DNA of 64,000 nt. Source: Crambe crambe. Lineage: Eukaryota; Porifera; Demospongiae; Poecilosclerida; Crambeidae. This document shows, piece after piece, positions 37,735 to 48,525 of this stretch. The notes under the pieces were generated by a model that had not been told where the DNA came from, made no database searches, and worked only from the letters and a program-made list of their open reading frames with translations. The stretch is from the NCBI GenBank assembly GCA_963924555.1, contig OZ004591.1, positions 6,386,001 through 6,450,000 on the forward strand. The letters run 5' to 3'. Positions within the stretch are counted from its first letter, which is position 1. Each line of letters starts with the position of its first letter. Made by a program: the position numbers and the translations under genes.

Positions 37735-40700
37735 ATGGACAGGCTCTGTACTCACAGAGTTTCTGTGGCCATTCTACTGCTGTTAGTGAACTTACTGGCT
37801 ACTTCTAGTGGTGAAACAGTCTATATTAATGATGGTGAGACCCTGGAAGGTTACCTTTGCTCTCCAAGTGGAACTATCGCTCCTAATACGATTCTCTTCT
37901 TGAATAATTCGTATCTTGAAATTGAACATTATGGATTCTGTCTTGTGGAGAATACCTCTGACATAACTATTGCTGCAGCCCCTGAACTTGGTGAAAATGG
38001 CATAAATATTAATCTTATACAATCAAGATGGATATTTTTTAACATCACCAACCTTACCATAACTTCAATAACTCTCCTAACTGACACTCCTGCAGCTGAC
38101 ATCCCACCTTCAGCTCTGAGGTATATTAATGACAGTAATCAATTCTTATACTATGACAAAGATACAGAAATGGGAATTCTCTTCAATCACTGTTCAAATG
38201 TAACCATTCAGAATCTGAATTTTAATGCTTCCTCATGGCTCCCAATAATAGGAGTGAATTTGTGTGGTTACAGCTGCATAAATAACCCTGACAATGGCCA
38301 CATGCTGTTTTATTACTTAGACACTGTAATATCCAGTGAGCAATGTGATCTACATGTCCAATCCAGTCCAAGCATCTCTGATGGAGGGTTATATGATATA
38401 ACTCTATTGAATAGTCGACCAAAACAAATGCCAGTAAAGAAGTTTGACTCGTTTGCTCTAATACTAACACAGCAAAATTCTAATGCAGATGTTCTTATCA
38501 CTCTGCTCCCTGGTCTTGGTATTGCACTTATTCTATTTGTGAATAGTTTAACTGATTCTCATGTCGAAATTCAAGGACTTGGTTATGAGTACTGTATCAC
38601 TGGACCTATCGACCATGATTCACCACTATTGAGTGTGTATTTCTATGAGACTCCTAATTTCAGTGGGTCAGTTGATCACATCATCCAATCACTACAAGTA
38701 GAAAATACTTCCCTCCAAGCACTACAAGTCTTCAGATCTCCAGGCCAACTATCACATCAGATTGCATTAGTTAATGTATCTCTGTGTGATAAACATATTT
38801 TTATTCAATTCCCAGTACTAATAATGGCCACCCCAAATAATGAAGGAAATTTACATGTGAATATGAAAAATATGCATTTTCAGCATCCTCGTTTTTTAGA
38901 TGATGATTTTTTAACAGAGGATTCAGTCTACTTTGCTAATATAAGAAACATTACTATGACCGGCACTAACTTCTTTAATGCCAGCAATGGTGGGTCAGTG
39001 ATAAATGTGATATCAAGTAATCTAACACTGACTGGAGACCTGACTGTCAATAATGGTAATGCATTCCAAGGTGGAGGGATAAGACTTGATGACTCTTCGA
39101 CTCTGTTTCTGAAAGAGCCTTTGAGAGCACAGTTTACTAACGACACAGCCTATCAAGGAAGTGCTATATACGCGGCACCAAACCATCTCGAACTTCTGCA
39201 GACTAGAAGTCTAATACAGATATTGCCCAATCAAGTTTATTCATGGCATAATATCAGTAATATCAATATTGCACTTCACTTTGAAAACAATCTGGATAAG
39301 AGTTTGAATAGAATCGTTTCAATGCATGCACCACATTTGAGCTTCTTGTATGATCAAACATCTCTTTTTTACCATAAATCTTGGGATGAACCTCATTCAC
39401 AGTATGCTTACACGACACTATTCGATGCCATGTTCAAAGCTGATGACATTGATAAATACACTTCACTTTCCAATGGGATCTGCATGCAAGTACGCAAAGA
39501 GCCATGGAACTGTACATATATTGACTTATACTATCATAACATAGTAGAAAAAAAGACTTTTGCTCAACATTTGCTGCAAATTCATACCTATCCAGGAGAA
39601 GAGATTTTCTCTATTTTGCATACAGGAAATCAAGACTTCAGTATTATACGTTGTGAAACACATTTGATAGTAAAATCTGAGTACTATTCATTAACAAGAA
39701 GTACTTCAACTTTGTTATTTAGATTTTTTAACAAAAAAGGGGAAGACCTTTGTTTTGTAATTCTTGTCTTGAACAGTGAAATCCAAGACCTGATGGCACC
39801 ATTCATACAAGTGCATATGAATGCAACATGTCCCCCTGGCTTCTCTCTGAATGACAAAGGTTACTGTGATTGTGTATCAGCACTGCAAAGTCACCTTTAT
39901 AAGTGCAACATCAGTAGTCGAATCTTTACAAGTCCTGAAGGTTACTGGACTGGCTATGAGGAACACAACACCACCAACACTACCTCTTACACTATCACAT
40001 TCAGCAGTCATTGTCCACCTGATTACTGCAATCAAAGCTTTCGGAACTTTTTTCTGGATAATTCCATTGCTTATTCATCCTGCCTAAATAACCGCTCTGG
40101 GGTCATGTGTGGTCAATGCAAGAGGGAGAACTACACTGTCCATAGTGCCATATTTGGATCTGATGCCTGCTCTGATGACTGCACTGATATTTATCTCTTA
40201 ACTCTCCTAGCTTATGCCTTAGCTGGACTCCTTCTAGTGGCAGTTCTCTTTGCATTGAAGCTAACAGTGGCTGTTGGCACTATCAACGGAGTCATATTCT
40301 ATGCCAACATCCTAGGTCTATCAATGGATAAACTGACTGAAGGTCACCACGGACCACATTTGATATTCTTTCGTATTGTGATCTCACTACTCAACCTTGA
40401 CCTGGGCTTCCCACTCTGCTTCTATAAGGGAATGACTACTACTGATAAGGTGGGACTCCAGTTTGTATTTCCCATGTACATATGGGGCATTGTCATTGGA
40501 ATGATAATAGTAGCAAGATATTCCATCAGATTTGCAAACTGTATCTCAAATTCTGCAATCCCAGTTCTTGCCACTTTATTCTATTTGTCATTTCCTAAAC
40601 TTCTACGTGCAGTGATTGACATAGTGACTTATTCTACTATCAATCTGGTGGTATTCGATCCTGATAAAAACAACTCTTACACGAACAGAGAACAGACAGT

Positions 40701-41376
40701 GTGCTTTTATAGTGGTGAAGAATATGGCAAAGGTGTGCATGGCTTCTATATGTTCCTTGCCTCAGTATTCATCCTCTTCTTCCTACTCTACACCATTTTA
40801 ACAACGTTCTCATCTTGCTTTATGAGGTTCAAGCTAGTCAACAAATTCAAGCCTTTGATCGATGCTTATGGTGGTCCTTTTAAAGATAAGTGGAGGTTCT
40901 GGTTTGGACTCCGTCTTTGGATAACAGTCTTGATCTTCTCAGTCAGTGGTACTTTACGAGGAACTGATTATAATGGTTCTTTCGTCATCAACCTTATAAT
41001 CCTTTCGATCTTCATCCTGATCCAAAGCTTTGTACGTCCTTTTAAATCCCGTTTAATTTTATTGATGGATCTATTTTTCATGATCAACTACTGGCTAATC
41101 ATCTTATTTTACCTGGTCTTCAAATCCAACTTCATCGACGCTTACATCTTCCTACTAAGTGCAGCAATTCTTGTCTTAGTTCTTGTTCTGCTCTCTCACT
41201 TCTGCTATGTATGCATCTATTCTAAGAATCCAGGAGTGTTTCTCCAAGTGAAGACAAAGTTTAATAGAAGATTTGCGGGGTATGAAAGGATTGAAGATCA
41301 AGTGAATGAAGAAGAAGCCAATATACAAATATTCAATGCAGCTGAAGAAAGAGAGCAAGTGTTTGATACTTATTAA
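37735..41376 (+). CDS. Beta-helix ectodomain multi-span membrane protein, copy 2
   Basis: An intronless frame of 1,213 residues, closely similar to copy 1. I start it at the ATG opening MDRLCTHRVSVAILLLLV, which aligns with the other copies; an in-frame ATG eight codons earlier is not shared. It has the same architecture: signal peptide, glycosylated beta-helix-like ectodomain, Cys-rich neck and about 8-10 membrane helices. The membrane part is almost identical to copy 1, while about residues 200-410 differ much more. It has a small insertion in the neck (EEHNTTNT near residue 750) and ends in VFDTY. Function unknown. Confidence 0.9.
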   Translation: MDRLCTHRVSVAILLLLVNLLATSSGETVYINDGETLEGYLCSPSGTIAPNTILFLNNSYLEIEHYGFCLVENTSDITIAAAPELGENGININLIQSRWIFFNITNLTITSITLLTDTPAADIPPSALRYINDSNQFLYYDKDTEMGILFNHCSNVTIQNLNFNASSWLPIIGVNLCGYSCINNPDNGHMLFYYLDTVISSEQCDLHVQSSPSISDGGLYDITLLNSRPKQMPVKKFDSFALILTQQNSNADVLITLLPGLGIALILFVNSLTDSHVEIQGLGYEYCITGPIDHDSPLLSVYFYETPNFSGSVDHIIQSLQVENTSLQALQVFRSPGQLSHQIALVNVSLCDKHIFIQFPVLIMATPNNEGNLHVNMKNMHFQHPRFLDDDFLTEDSVYFANIRNITMTGTNFFNASNGGSVINVISSNLTLTGDLTVNNGNAFQGGGIRLDDSSTLFLKEPLRAQFTNDTAYQGSAIYAAPNHLELLQTRSLIQILPNQVYSWHNISNINIALHFENNLDKSLNRIVSMHAPHLSFLYDQTSLFYHKSWDEPHSQYAYTTLFDAMFKADDIDKYTSLSNGICMQVRKEPWNCTYIDLYYHNIVEKKTFAQHLLQIHTYPGEEIFSILHTGNQDFSIIRCETHLIVKSEYYSLTRSTSTLLFRFFNKKGEDLCFVILVLNSEIQDLMAPFIQVHMNATCPPGFSLNDKGYCDCVSALQSHLYKCNISSRIFTSPEGYWTGYEEHNTTNTTSYTITFSSHCPPDYCNQSFRNFFLDNSIAYSSCLNNRSGVMCGQCKRENYTVHSAIFGSDACSDDCTDIYLLTLLAYALAGLLLVAVLFALKLTVAVGTINGVIFYANILGLSMDKLTEGHHGPHLIFFRIVISLLNLDLGFPLCFYKGMTTTDKVGLQFVFPMYIWGIVIGMIIVARYSIRFANCISNSAIPVLATLFYLSFPKLLRAVIDIVTYSTINLVVFDPDKNNSYTNREQTVCFYSGEEYGKGVHGFYMFLASVFILFFLLYTILTTFSSCFMRFKLVNKFKPLIDAYGGPFKDKWRFWFGLRLWITVLIFSVSGTLRGTDYNGSFVINLIILSIFILIQSFVRPFKSRLILLMDLFFMINYWLIILFYLVFKSNFIDAYIFLLSAAILVLVLVLLSHFCYVCIYSKNPGVFLQVKTKFNRRFAGYERIEDQVNEEEANIQIFNAAEEREQVFDTY

Positions 41377-41490
41377 TGTTTGATACTTATTAATGTTTAA
41401 TGTTTGATACTTTTTAATGTTTGATACTTATTAATATTTGATACTTATTAATGTTTGATACTTATTAATGTTTGATATTTTTTAATGTTT
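41366..41490. repeat. Short tandem repeat at the 3' end of copy 2
   Basis: About six imperfect copies of ATGTTTGATACTTATTA start at the last codons (TACTTATTAATG) and run into the 3' flank. The unit derives from the gene's own terminus. Confidence 0.9.
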
Positions 41491-41965
41491 GAAGTGTGAG
41501 TTAGTTTCTATTATTAGCAATGTTAATTATATATATATATTTTTGGCTTTTTGAGTGCACTATTTCCCTAGGTCATTGTTAGCAGTAGCCTCTTTTTATA
41601 CGAGACTACCATTTTCAGTTTTAGTGTATTATAATTCACTGTTTATTATTATCAATATCTGATTACCTTGATTCCTTAATTTACAAAATATTCGTTAGCT
41701 ACTGAATCCAACTCAAGGGTCAGGCAAAAGTCACTGATTTGCAATATTATGTGCATCAGACGGAATTCTGCAATAAGTTCTGTGACATTGCAATGAATTA
41801 TTAGAGAGTTAAGGTCCACTAAAAATTATAATTGCTCAGGCAAAATTCGTTATTTTTTCTTGAAGAAACTTGATAATGATTTCATACCAGTTCTGTCAAC
41901 TTTGGCCAGTGATTTCTGTGCTGCAGTTTGTTTTGATACCACCTGCACAAGATTTTAAAAACCAA

Positions 41966-42135
41966 AGAATCCCTCCCTGATTTACTGACTGACCTCCCTG
42001 ATTTACTGACTGGCCTCCCTGATTTACTGACTGCCTCCCTGATTTACTGACTGGCCTCCCTGATTTACTGACTGGCCTCCCTGATTTACTGACTGCCTTC
42101 CTGATTTACTGACTGACCTCCCTGATATACCGACT
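41966..42135. repeat. 22-23-base minisatellite
   Basis: About seven to eight copies of CTCCCTGATTTACTGACTGG lie between copy 2 and the RNASEH2B-like exons. The flanking sequence 41,491-41,965 matches the spacer after copy 1. Confidence 0.93.
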
Positions 42136-42390
42136 GGTTGCAGCTATGATTAACTATACCTTTGCAGGTCCAGTGGTGATACTTCCAGTATCAAATAGAC
42201 TGTAGTCTCTAGAGGCTCAGACCTCTCCTGGCGCGCTTTATTTGCCAATGGTGGTTCCGAATCCCCATTTCTCTCAACCTTGGACTTTGAACTTTCCACA
42301 TTCCTAGAGTTGCTATAATAATGACTTCACTTTTCATGATTTTGGATTGCTTACACATAAATGCTTGAAATTTCCTGTGCTATATCTTCT

Positions 42391-43848
42391 TGGAGGTAGT
42401 CACAAAGCATCCTACAGGCATAGCTCAAATAATCATCTGTCAAAGAAGAAGAGAATAAAACCTTCGTAAAGACCATAGACAGCTTGTCCTATTGCAACCA
42501 CCTCAGGCAATATAGCTTGATTTATTGCCAGGGGCAGCAGCATTAGAAATTTTTACTGTAATTAAACCATGCACCTTTAGTAACCTCAGATTGCTTGCTA
42601 CTCCTGACAAAGGCCAAACTCTGTGACCCGGATACACCTGTTCCTTCTCCAGCTGTTTGGCCAGAGCAGTCACCTTCTTCTGTAGCCAAGTTAACGTCCT
42701 CTCCTTACTGTACCTGAAGACCTTGGACCTGCCCACAGCTATGCACAAGCATATGAATGAGAATTAGAAATTTCCATACCTGCAACATTCAACAACTCAC
42801 CTTTCTCTTCACTTATGTCTGCCCATTGGTCATTCGGAGTGCAAGCAGTTATGATCCCAAAGATGTCGTACATGTGGTCCTCAAGAATCACATCCAGTGT
42901 AGTGAACTTCCCAATCTGCAAAGTATGGATACATGTAACAGACATGAAAACTGCAGGGACATGTTAGGATTATTATGAGGCCATGATGCATATACCCATG
43001 CTCTATAGCTAAGAATTATACATACATTATGGCTACTTCAGTTGAGTGATTAACCGCTACTTACTTTGGCAGCTTCTTGAAAGTACGGCAGTACCATCTG
43101 GAGACATGCAGAGGTGTTGGAAGCAAGATTCAATTGGTCAGGCCTGAAATTGAATTGTAATCCCCCAAGACCACTGATTAAGATTTCTACAATTTGCATC
43201 ATAGGACATTTTCTTTTGTTATTGATTGAATATAACATTATAATTAATTAACTTGTTTTTCCCAGAAATATTGGTCAGGCCTAGGCCTGACCGGCCTGGC
43301 CTGTTCCACCGCCTATGACATGTGGTGCTATGGCCTCTTGCTCATGCGTGATAATGTTACCCATGTGGATGGAATTCCCTATAAACCAGGATCTGGGCTC
43401 ATCTGAAAATTTTATAGATTTCACTGCAGCAATCCCAAGATATATTTTTCCTTGAATAAGTACTGACAAGAATTGTCTAAATTAAAAATAATAATAATAA
43501 AAACTGTACTTTGAAATGTCCTGTGAACTGCACTATTGCTCAATAACCTATTATGTAGCTTAGGTCCTTAAGAGACACAATAGAACTACGACTCCCCTCA
43601 AAGTTCTTTGATGAATCCAATATAATACATACCCAACTGATCTGGGGAAGAACCACACCTCTTTCTCCTCTTCCCTCGGTTCTTTTTTTTTTTTTTTTTT
43701 TTTTTTGGATATCTTGATCCTCTTCTGGAGAAAAACTGTCTGACTGAGAGGAGGGAAGAGGTAGGCCATCTTCTGTAGAGATAGCTACTGTCCGTGATCG
43801 AGATCTTGTCAATATTGTGCAATTGGATGGCAACATGAGGCCATGCAT
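42391..43848 (-). CDS. RNASEH2B: RNase H2 subunit B-like gene, intactness uncertain
   Basis: RNASEH2B is the accessory subunit of the nuclear ribonuclease H2 complex, which removes ribonucleotides from DNA. Exons with matching phases: 43548-43848 (start and 5' extent uncertain, includes poly-Lys from a T run), 43361-43462 (IYLGIAAVKSIKF, PRSWFIGNSIHM; compare human HHSWFINQSV), 43065-43186 (GGLQFNF, MVLPYFQEAAK), 42801-42915 (GKFTTLDVILEDHMYDI, DISEEKG) and 42585-42738 (VFRYSKERTLTWLQKKV; compare human YKYSKEKTLKWLEKKV). A further exon near 42,391-42,445 encodes a DYLSYACRMLCDYL-like stretch, as in the human DYIRYAHGLISDYI region. I could not join it in frame, so the gene may be broken at its 3' end. 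It is antisense to the membrane-protein array. Confidence 0.68.
43682..43706. repeat. Poly-T run
   Basis: About 25 T in a row inside the first RNASEH2B-like exon as traced. It either encodes lysines on the minus strand or marks an unrecognised intron. Confidence 0.95.
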
Positions 43849-43894
43849 GCATGCACTGAAGAAAGTACCGCAGTGGTCAATTATAGTGCTGGAA

Positions 43895-44160
43895 TTGAGG
43901 TAGTCACAAAGCATCCCACAGGCATAGCTATAATAATCATCTGTCAAAGAAGAGGAGAATTGAACCTCCAGTCAGAGATAGACAAGTACAATGGAGCTGC
44001 ACAGCTATGCACAAGCACTCAGATGAGAAATAGCAATCAGGATTTCCATACTTGCAACATTCAACAACACACCTTTCTCTTATTCAGAGTGCAAGCAGTT
44101 ATGATCCTGAAGGTGTCATACATGTGGTCCTCAAGAATCCCATCCAGTGACAGGGACATG
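43895..44160 (-). pseudogene. RNASEH2B exon fragments, second set
   Basis: This block matches 35,931-36,175 and parts of 42,391-42,915. It includes a DDYYSYACGMLCDYLN stretch homologous to the C-terminal RNASEH2B exon. It lies directly upstream (minus sense) of the more complete gene and is a duplication remnant. Confidence 0.65.
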
Positions 44161-44527
44161 TTAAGTATACTGTTAATAAAAGGTATAGCTAGCTATAAGA
44201 ATTATTATGAAGCATATACCGTCCAAATGAACACTAACATTATCATAGCTAGCTATATACCTTGAAGCTCCACCTCTAGTTATATGTTGATGCCACTTGC
44301 ATTGCATCACTTAGATTCTAACAGCTGTGGCCTAGCTGAGATCCAAGTAACGCTATAATACAGCCATGCAGCTAGAATTTATAACACATCATTTGGATCT
44401 TCTAACATAAGCACAGCAAAAACTTGTGGGCAACTCTAGCCCAACCATGATAGTCAGTTTGTAGCTACATGGTCCTGCCCACCTTGTAACTCATCATTCT
44501 GGTCTTCCTGTTTACTAGTAGCTATAG

Positions 44528-44641
44528 GTAAGACACTCTCAATGAGGTTCTCCATGATCGAAGGTGATGTAAATGGCAAGGTGATTATTTACATCATCCT
44601 GAGGACTTTGATTATGAAGAACTCATTGAGAGTGTCTTACT
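44528..44641. repeat. Inverted repeat around a short spacer
   Basis: GTAAGACACTCTCAATGAG is inverted about 75 bases later as CTCATTGAGAGTGTCTTAC. The same motif without its inverted partner occurs at about 52,733 and 60,773. Confidence 0.8.
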
Positions 44642-44840
44642 TGTTTAGAAAATTCTAGAAGGATGTGGTGTCTTATTCTCCATAAAACAGGCTCCTATTA
44701 CCTGTGGTGATGAGGTGTCTTATGGTGAATAGTCTGTGGGTAGGTGTCTTACTTGTCTTACTAGGTAAGAGACTTAGCCACACTACCACAACAGGTGGCT
44801 TCATGAGACTGAGCACCTGATTACATGGGCATAAGAAGCA

Positions 44841-44870
<30 letters not shown>
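44841..44870. repeat. Poly-G run of about 30 bases
   Basis: An unbroken G run lies just before the membrane-protein fragment. Its exact length is likely to be unreliable in sequencing. Confidence 0.9.
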
Positions 44871-44871
<1 letters not shown>

Positions 44872-44929
44872 TTTTCCTGGAGCTGTTTTTTGGTGTTTCT
44901 GTATAAACCTGAGGGCAAACCCCATAGGT

Positions 44930-45375
44930 TTCTCCTAATATGACTCTCTTCCTGAACAACTCATATCTTGATATTGAACATTATGGATTCTGTCTTGACC
45001 TCTGACATAACTATTGCTGCAGCCCCTAAACTTGGTGAAAATGGCATCAAAATTAATCTTATACAATCAAGATTATTTATAAATGATGGTTATCTCTCAT
45101 CTAGGCATGTTTAAAGGTGTTATCATAAATTAAATTAAATTAGTATTAAATCAATTAGTGTTAAATTAAAGATTATTTATATTTTTTAACGTCACAAACC
45201 TTACCATGACTTCAATAACTCTCCATGCTAACACTCCTGCAGCTGACATCCCACCTTCAGCTCTGAGGTATATTAATGACACTAATCAATTCTTATATTA
45301 TGACAAAGATACAGAAATGGGGATTCTCTTCAATCACTGCTCAAATGTAGCCATACACAATCTGTATTATTTTAG
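44930..45375 (+). pseudogene. Truncated N-terminal fragment of the membrane-protein family
   Basis: This matches about residues 55-175 of the intact copies (SYLDIEHYGFC, SDITIAAAPKLGENG, then VTNLTMTSITL, IPPSALRYINDTNQFLYYDK, MGILFNHCSN). The signal peptide is missing. An AT-rich insert of about 100 bases (45,078-45,175) is flanked by repeated AAGATTATTTAT, a possible target-site duplication. The fragment runs directly into a gasdermin exon 4 remnant. Confidence 0.85.
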
Positions 45376-45889
45376 TGGAAAAGTATTTTCCAAATAGACA
45401 TCATGACTGTGTGGACCACCTGCCACCAATCATATGCAATGGTGATTACATAAACATCTTTCTTCACAGCATAACACCGAGATTCCCTATAGTGGACAAG
45501 CAGCCCGGGACACAGATGAAACAGACTCCATGCCCGATGAACACTACCTCTATAGCCTCAAGGACTTCCAGCCTTTTGAGAGCAAGATATATCGAGGTAA
45601 ACTGCACCCTGTAACTAAAGCATTCACTATCAGTCTGAAAACCCCAGGTATCAGATGTCATATTTAGCCTTGCTGTACTTAAAGGACTAAGTAATTCTAA
45701 AGGGAATGTCTGGCAAGTACATCCATCTCAGCTCTACTGTTTTGAGATCACCTTGAACCTTGTAAGTTCTATGCACTACACAAGAGGTAAATGTTAGTTT
45801 CCTAAAGAATTTGATGACAGCATATGTGCTTGATATTCCCCGGCAAGAGGTTTTCAAGGAGCTCAGTACATGGTGTCGTATACACAAGA

Positions 45890-46285
45890 TGTAATAACAG
45901 TAAACCATGGAAGAATCTCTCATCAACTTGCTATAATAACAGTAAACCATGGAAGAAGCTAGATTATAATCTCAGAATTAACTTGATGTAATAACATGGA
46001 GGAAACTTTATCAACATCTGTAATAATACAATCAACATTTATAACAACAGTAAACCATAGATTATAATCAACATAACAGTAAACTATGGAGCATCTGTAA
46101 TAACAGTAAACCATGGAAGAAACTAGATTATAATCTCAGAATCAACTTGTTGTAATAACAGTAAACCATGGAAGAAAATCTCTCATTGTGCAGAATCAAT
46201 TTGCTGTATTAAGAGTAAACCATGGAAGAAACTAGATTATAATCTCAGAATCAACTTGTTGTAATAACAGTAAACCATGGAACTA
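45890..46285. repeat. Irregular minisatellite
   Basis: Six or more imperfect copies of AATAACAGTAAACCATGGAA with a longer form continuing GAAACTAGATTATAATCTCA and GAATCAACTTGTTG. Confidence 0.9.
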
Positions 46286-46489
46286 CAGATGATGTGGAAA
46301 CAACAGAAAATGCTTCTCACTGTACCTTTGGCTAGCATGTGCCTGGGTTCACCTCAGCATCCGGAGGTTATTTATACCTCTCCCCCTGGGTCCTACGTTA
46401 TTGGGTTCTGTAATTGTTTTATTGTGACCACTTTATCAGTCTGGAATAAATGGCTTAATGGAATAAATGTTGTAACCTTTCACATTGGT

Positions 46490-46740
46490 CATTACAGGAT
46501 GGTCTGGTCTCGTTACAGGGTGGTCTGGTCTCATTAGTCTCATTACAGGGTGGACTGGTATCATTTTGGTCTCATTACAGGGTGATCTGGTATCATTGGT
46601 CTCAATACAGGGTGGTCTGGTATCATTGGTCTCATTGGTCTCATTACAGGGTGGACTGATCTCATTGGTCTCATTACAGGGTGGACTGGTCTCATTGGTC
46701 TCATTACAGAGTGGTCTGGTCTCATTATAGGGTGGTCTGA
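46490..46740. repeat. GGTCTCATTACAGGGTGG minisatellite
   Basis: Ten or so imperfect copies of an 18-30-base unit expanded from intron 6 of the gasdermin-like gene, where two or three copies occur at about 31,005-31,115. Each unit contains a TTACAG acceptor-like site. Confidence 0.92.
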
Positions 46741-47014
46741 TCATTAGACTGGTATCATGGTTATGCTAATGGTGCTTCTTTCCCCTCAGATTCTGGACAC
46801 ACCCTATGAAATTTACAAGCACGTCTACATAGGGGAGGGTCCGTTTGAGGACCCGGAACTGAACCCCATCATGTGTTGCATGTCCCCCCAGGCACCAGCA
46901 GCAATCTTGTCCACACTCGACGAGACTCTGAAGAAGAGGAGGACATGTTATCGGCCGCCCTTCTCCTCCTCCTGGGATCAGAGAAGAAATAAAGAGCATT
47001 GATAGCTAGCTAGT

Positions 47015-47015
<1 letters not shown>

Positions 47016-47055
<40 letters not shown>

Positions 47056-47056
47056 C
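47016..47056. repeat. (GTT)n microsatellite
   Basis: About thirteen TTG units after the broken gasdermin exon 7 copy. Confidence 0.95.
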
Positions 47057-47324
47057 ACTTTAATTGTGTATACAATTGACATTATCTATTGTGGTATCCA
47101 CTGTCAGTGTGGGGGTGGTAGCTATTTATAGTTGCTATTTATAGTACTAAGCTAACTACATGTGACTGATTCTAAAATCAGATATGTAATTCCATAGATT
47201 GTATAGATCTATTTAACAACCAGAAGTGACGTAATGGGCGCAATTTTTATTCCTTAAAGAAGCAGGTGTGTGGGTTAGAGCCTTAATCTATGCTCACACT
47301 AAAACAGCTGCCATTCTTTATGGT

Positions 47325-48355
47325 AATTGGGGGCACTAGAAACAACTTAACTTTTTCAAAAAGGTACACAAAAATACACCAAGCTAATGTGAACTATTGG
47401 CTGAAACTCTTGAATACATGCAAAGTTCACTGCACTTTAGGTACGAGGGCATGAAGTAGAGTGTACACTAAACTCTGAAATTGTAAGTTGAATATTTGTA
47501 AGAGGATACAGGTACACAAAGCTTTTGGCTAAAACAGGCTGGTATGGATGTCTAAGGTGGTGAAGTTACTAGCTATGCTAGTATTGGGAAGTGCATGAGC
47601 AGCATATTTGTGGTGTGCATTAACCAAGGGGGCCTTAATAATAGCTTATAGCTAGTTGGCCCACCTCATTGCTTGCAATGAAATTTATTAGAGAAAAAAA
47701 AATTGGGGCATGGCATAGACTACGTAACCGGGAACTGCCTGGCCACTCCTCATTGCGCATGCCCACATTAATTAATACAACAAGAAAAAAGACAAATTTG
47801 GGTATTAAGTGTGCAGCTATTGATCCTGGTGATTTCTTTCAGGTTCTTCTTCACCTCTGCACCTTCTTGTTCTCTGCCCGAACTATGAGTGAAGATTTTG
47901 AAGCCTCCCTATCTGTTGATCATCCCTGAGGACTATAATATTGAAAATTAATGTACTCTAATCATTGAGCTTTTTCTCGGCAAGGGAATGCACACATTTG
48001 GAAAGCATAGGTGGAGGGCATGAAGGAATAACTACTTGTTATGAATATAAATTGGGGTCACTAGAAACAACTTCACTTTTTCAAAAAAGGTACGCAAAGA
48101 CACACCCAGCAAATGTGAACTATTGGCTGAAACTCTTGAATACATATAAAGTTCACTACAATTTAGGTATGAAGGCATGAAGTAGAGTGTATACTAAACT
48201 CTGAAACTGTAAGTTGCAAATTTATTCTTTCGTGTAAGGAGATAGCTACAGGTACACAAAGCCAAAACAGGCTAAAACAGGCTGGTATGGGTGTCCTAGC
48301 AGCAAATAATTCGCTTTTTTCACGAGTAAGGTGGTGAAGTTACTAGCTATGCCAT
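47325..48355. repeat. Pair of ~260-310-base direct repeats upstream of copy 3
   Basis: 47,325-47,577 and 48,046-48,355 share AACTATTGGCTGAAACTCTT, GGCATGAAGTAGAGTGTA, CAGGCTGGTATGG and AAGGTGGTGAAGTTACTAGC in the same order. The 470 bases between them show no supported gene. Confidence 0.85.
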
Positions 48356-48525
48356 GGACTTACTTCTGAACTTCGAGAGGTCGATTCCTCCAAGTTAGGC
48401 TTTTTCAGTTGTATTGTTGTTTCCAATCCCGGTTACGTACACGGAACGCGCCTGCGCAATATAATACGGATTGTTGCTATGGGCTACGTAGTCTATACAA
48501 TCTCAAGTTCAGAACTAGCTTAAAA

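Larger units (their letters stand above)
45470..46992 (+). pseudogene. Broken 3' end of the gasdermin-like gene, copy B
   Basis: 45470-45597 is an exon 4 copy that preserves DETDSMPDEHYLYSLKDF and a donor. 46,353-46,500 matches intron 6 sequence. 46791-46992 is an exon 7 copy with an intact acceptor and the same stop, but an 11-base deletion shifts its frame. Exons 5 and 6 are missing. Confidence 0.85.

Noticed and set aside
46436-46744. Thr/Asn/Glu-rich repetitive antisense frame
   Set aside because: It is the translation of the GGTCTCATTACAGG minisatellite and has no gene-like start or context.
48409-48525. Upstream in-frame extension of membrane-protein copy 3
   Set aside because: It would put 39 residues before a good signal peptide, and none of the other copies shares it; the conserved ATG at 48526 is preferred.
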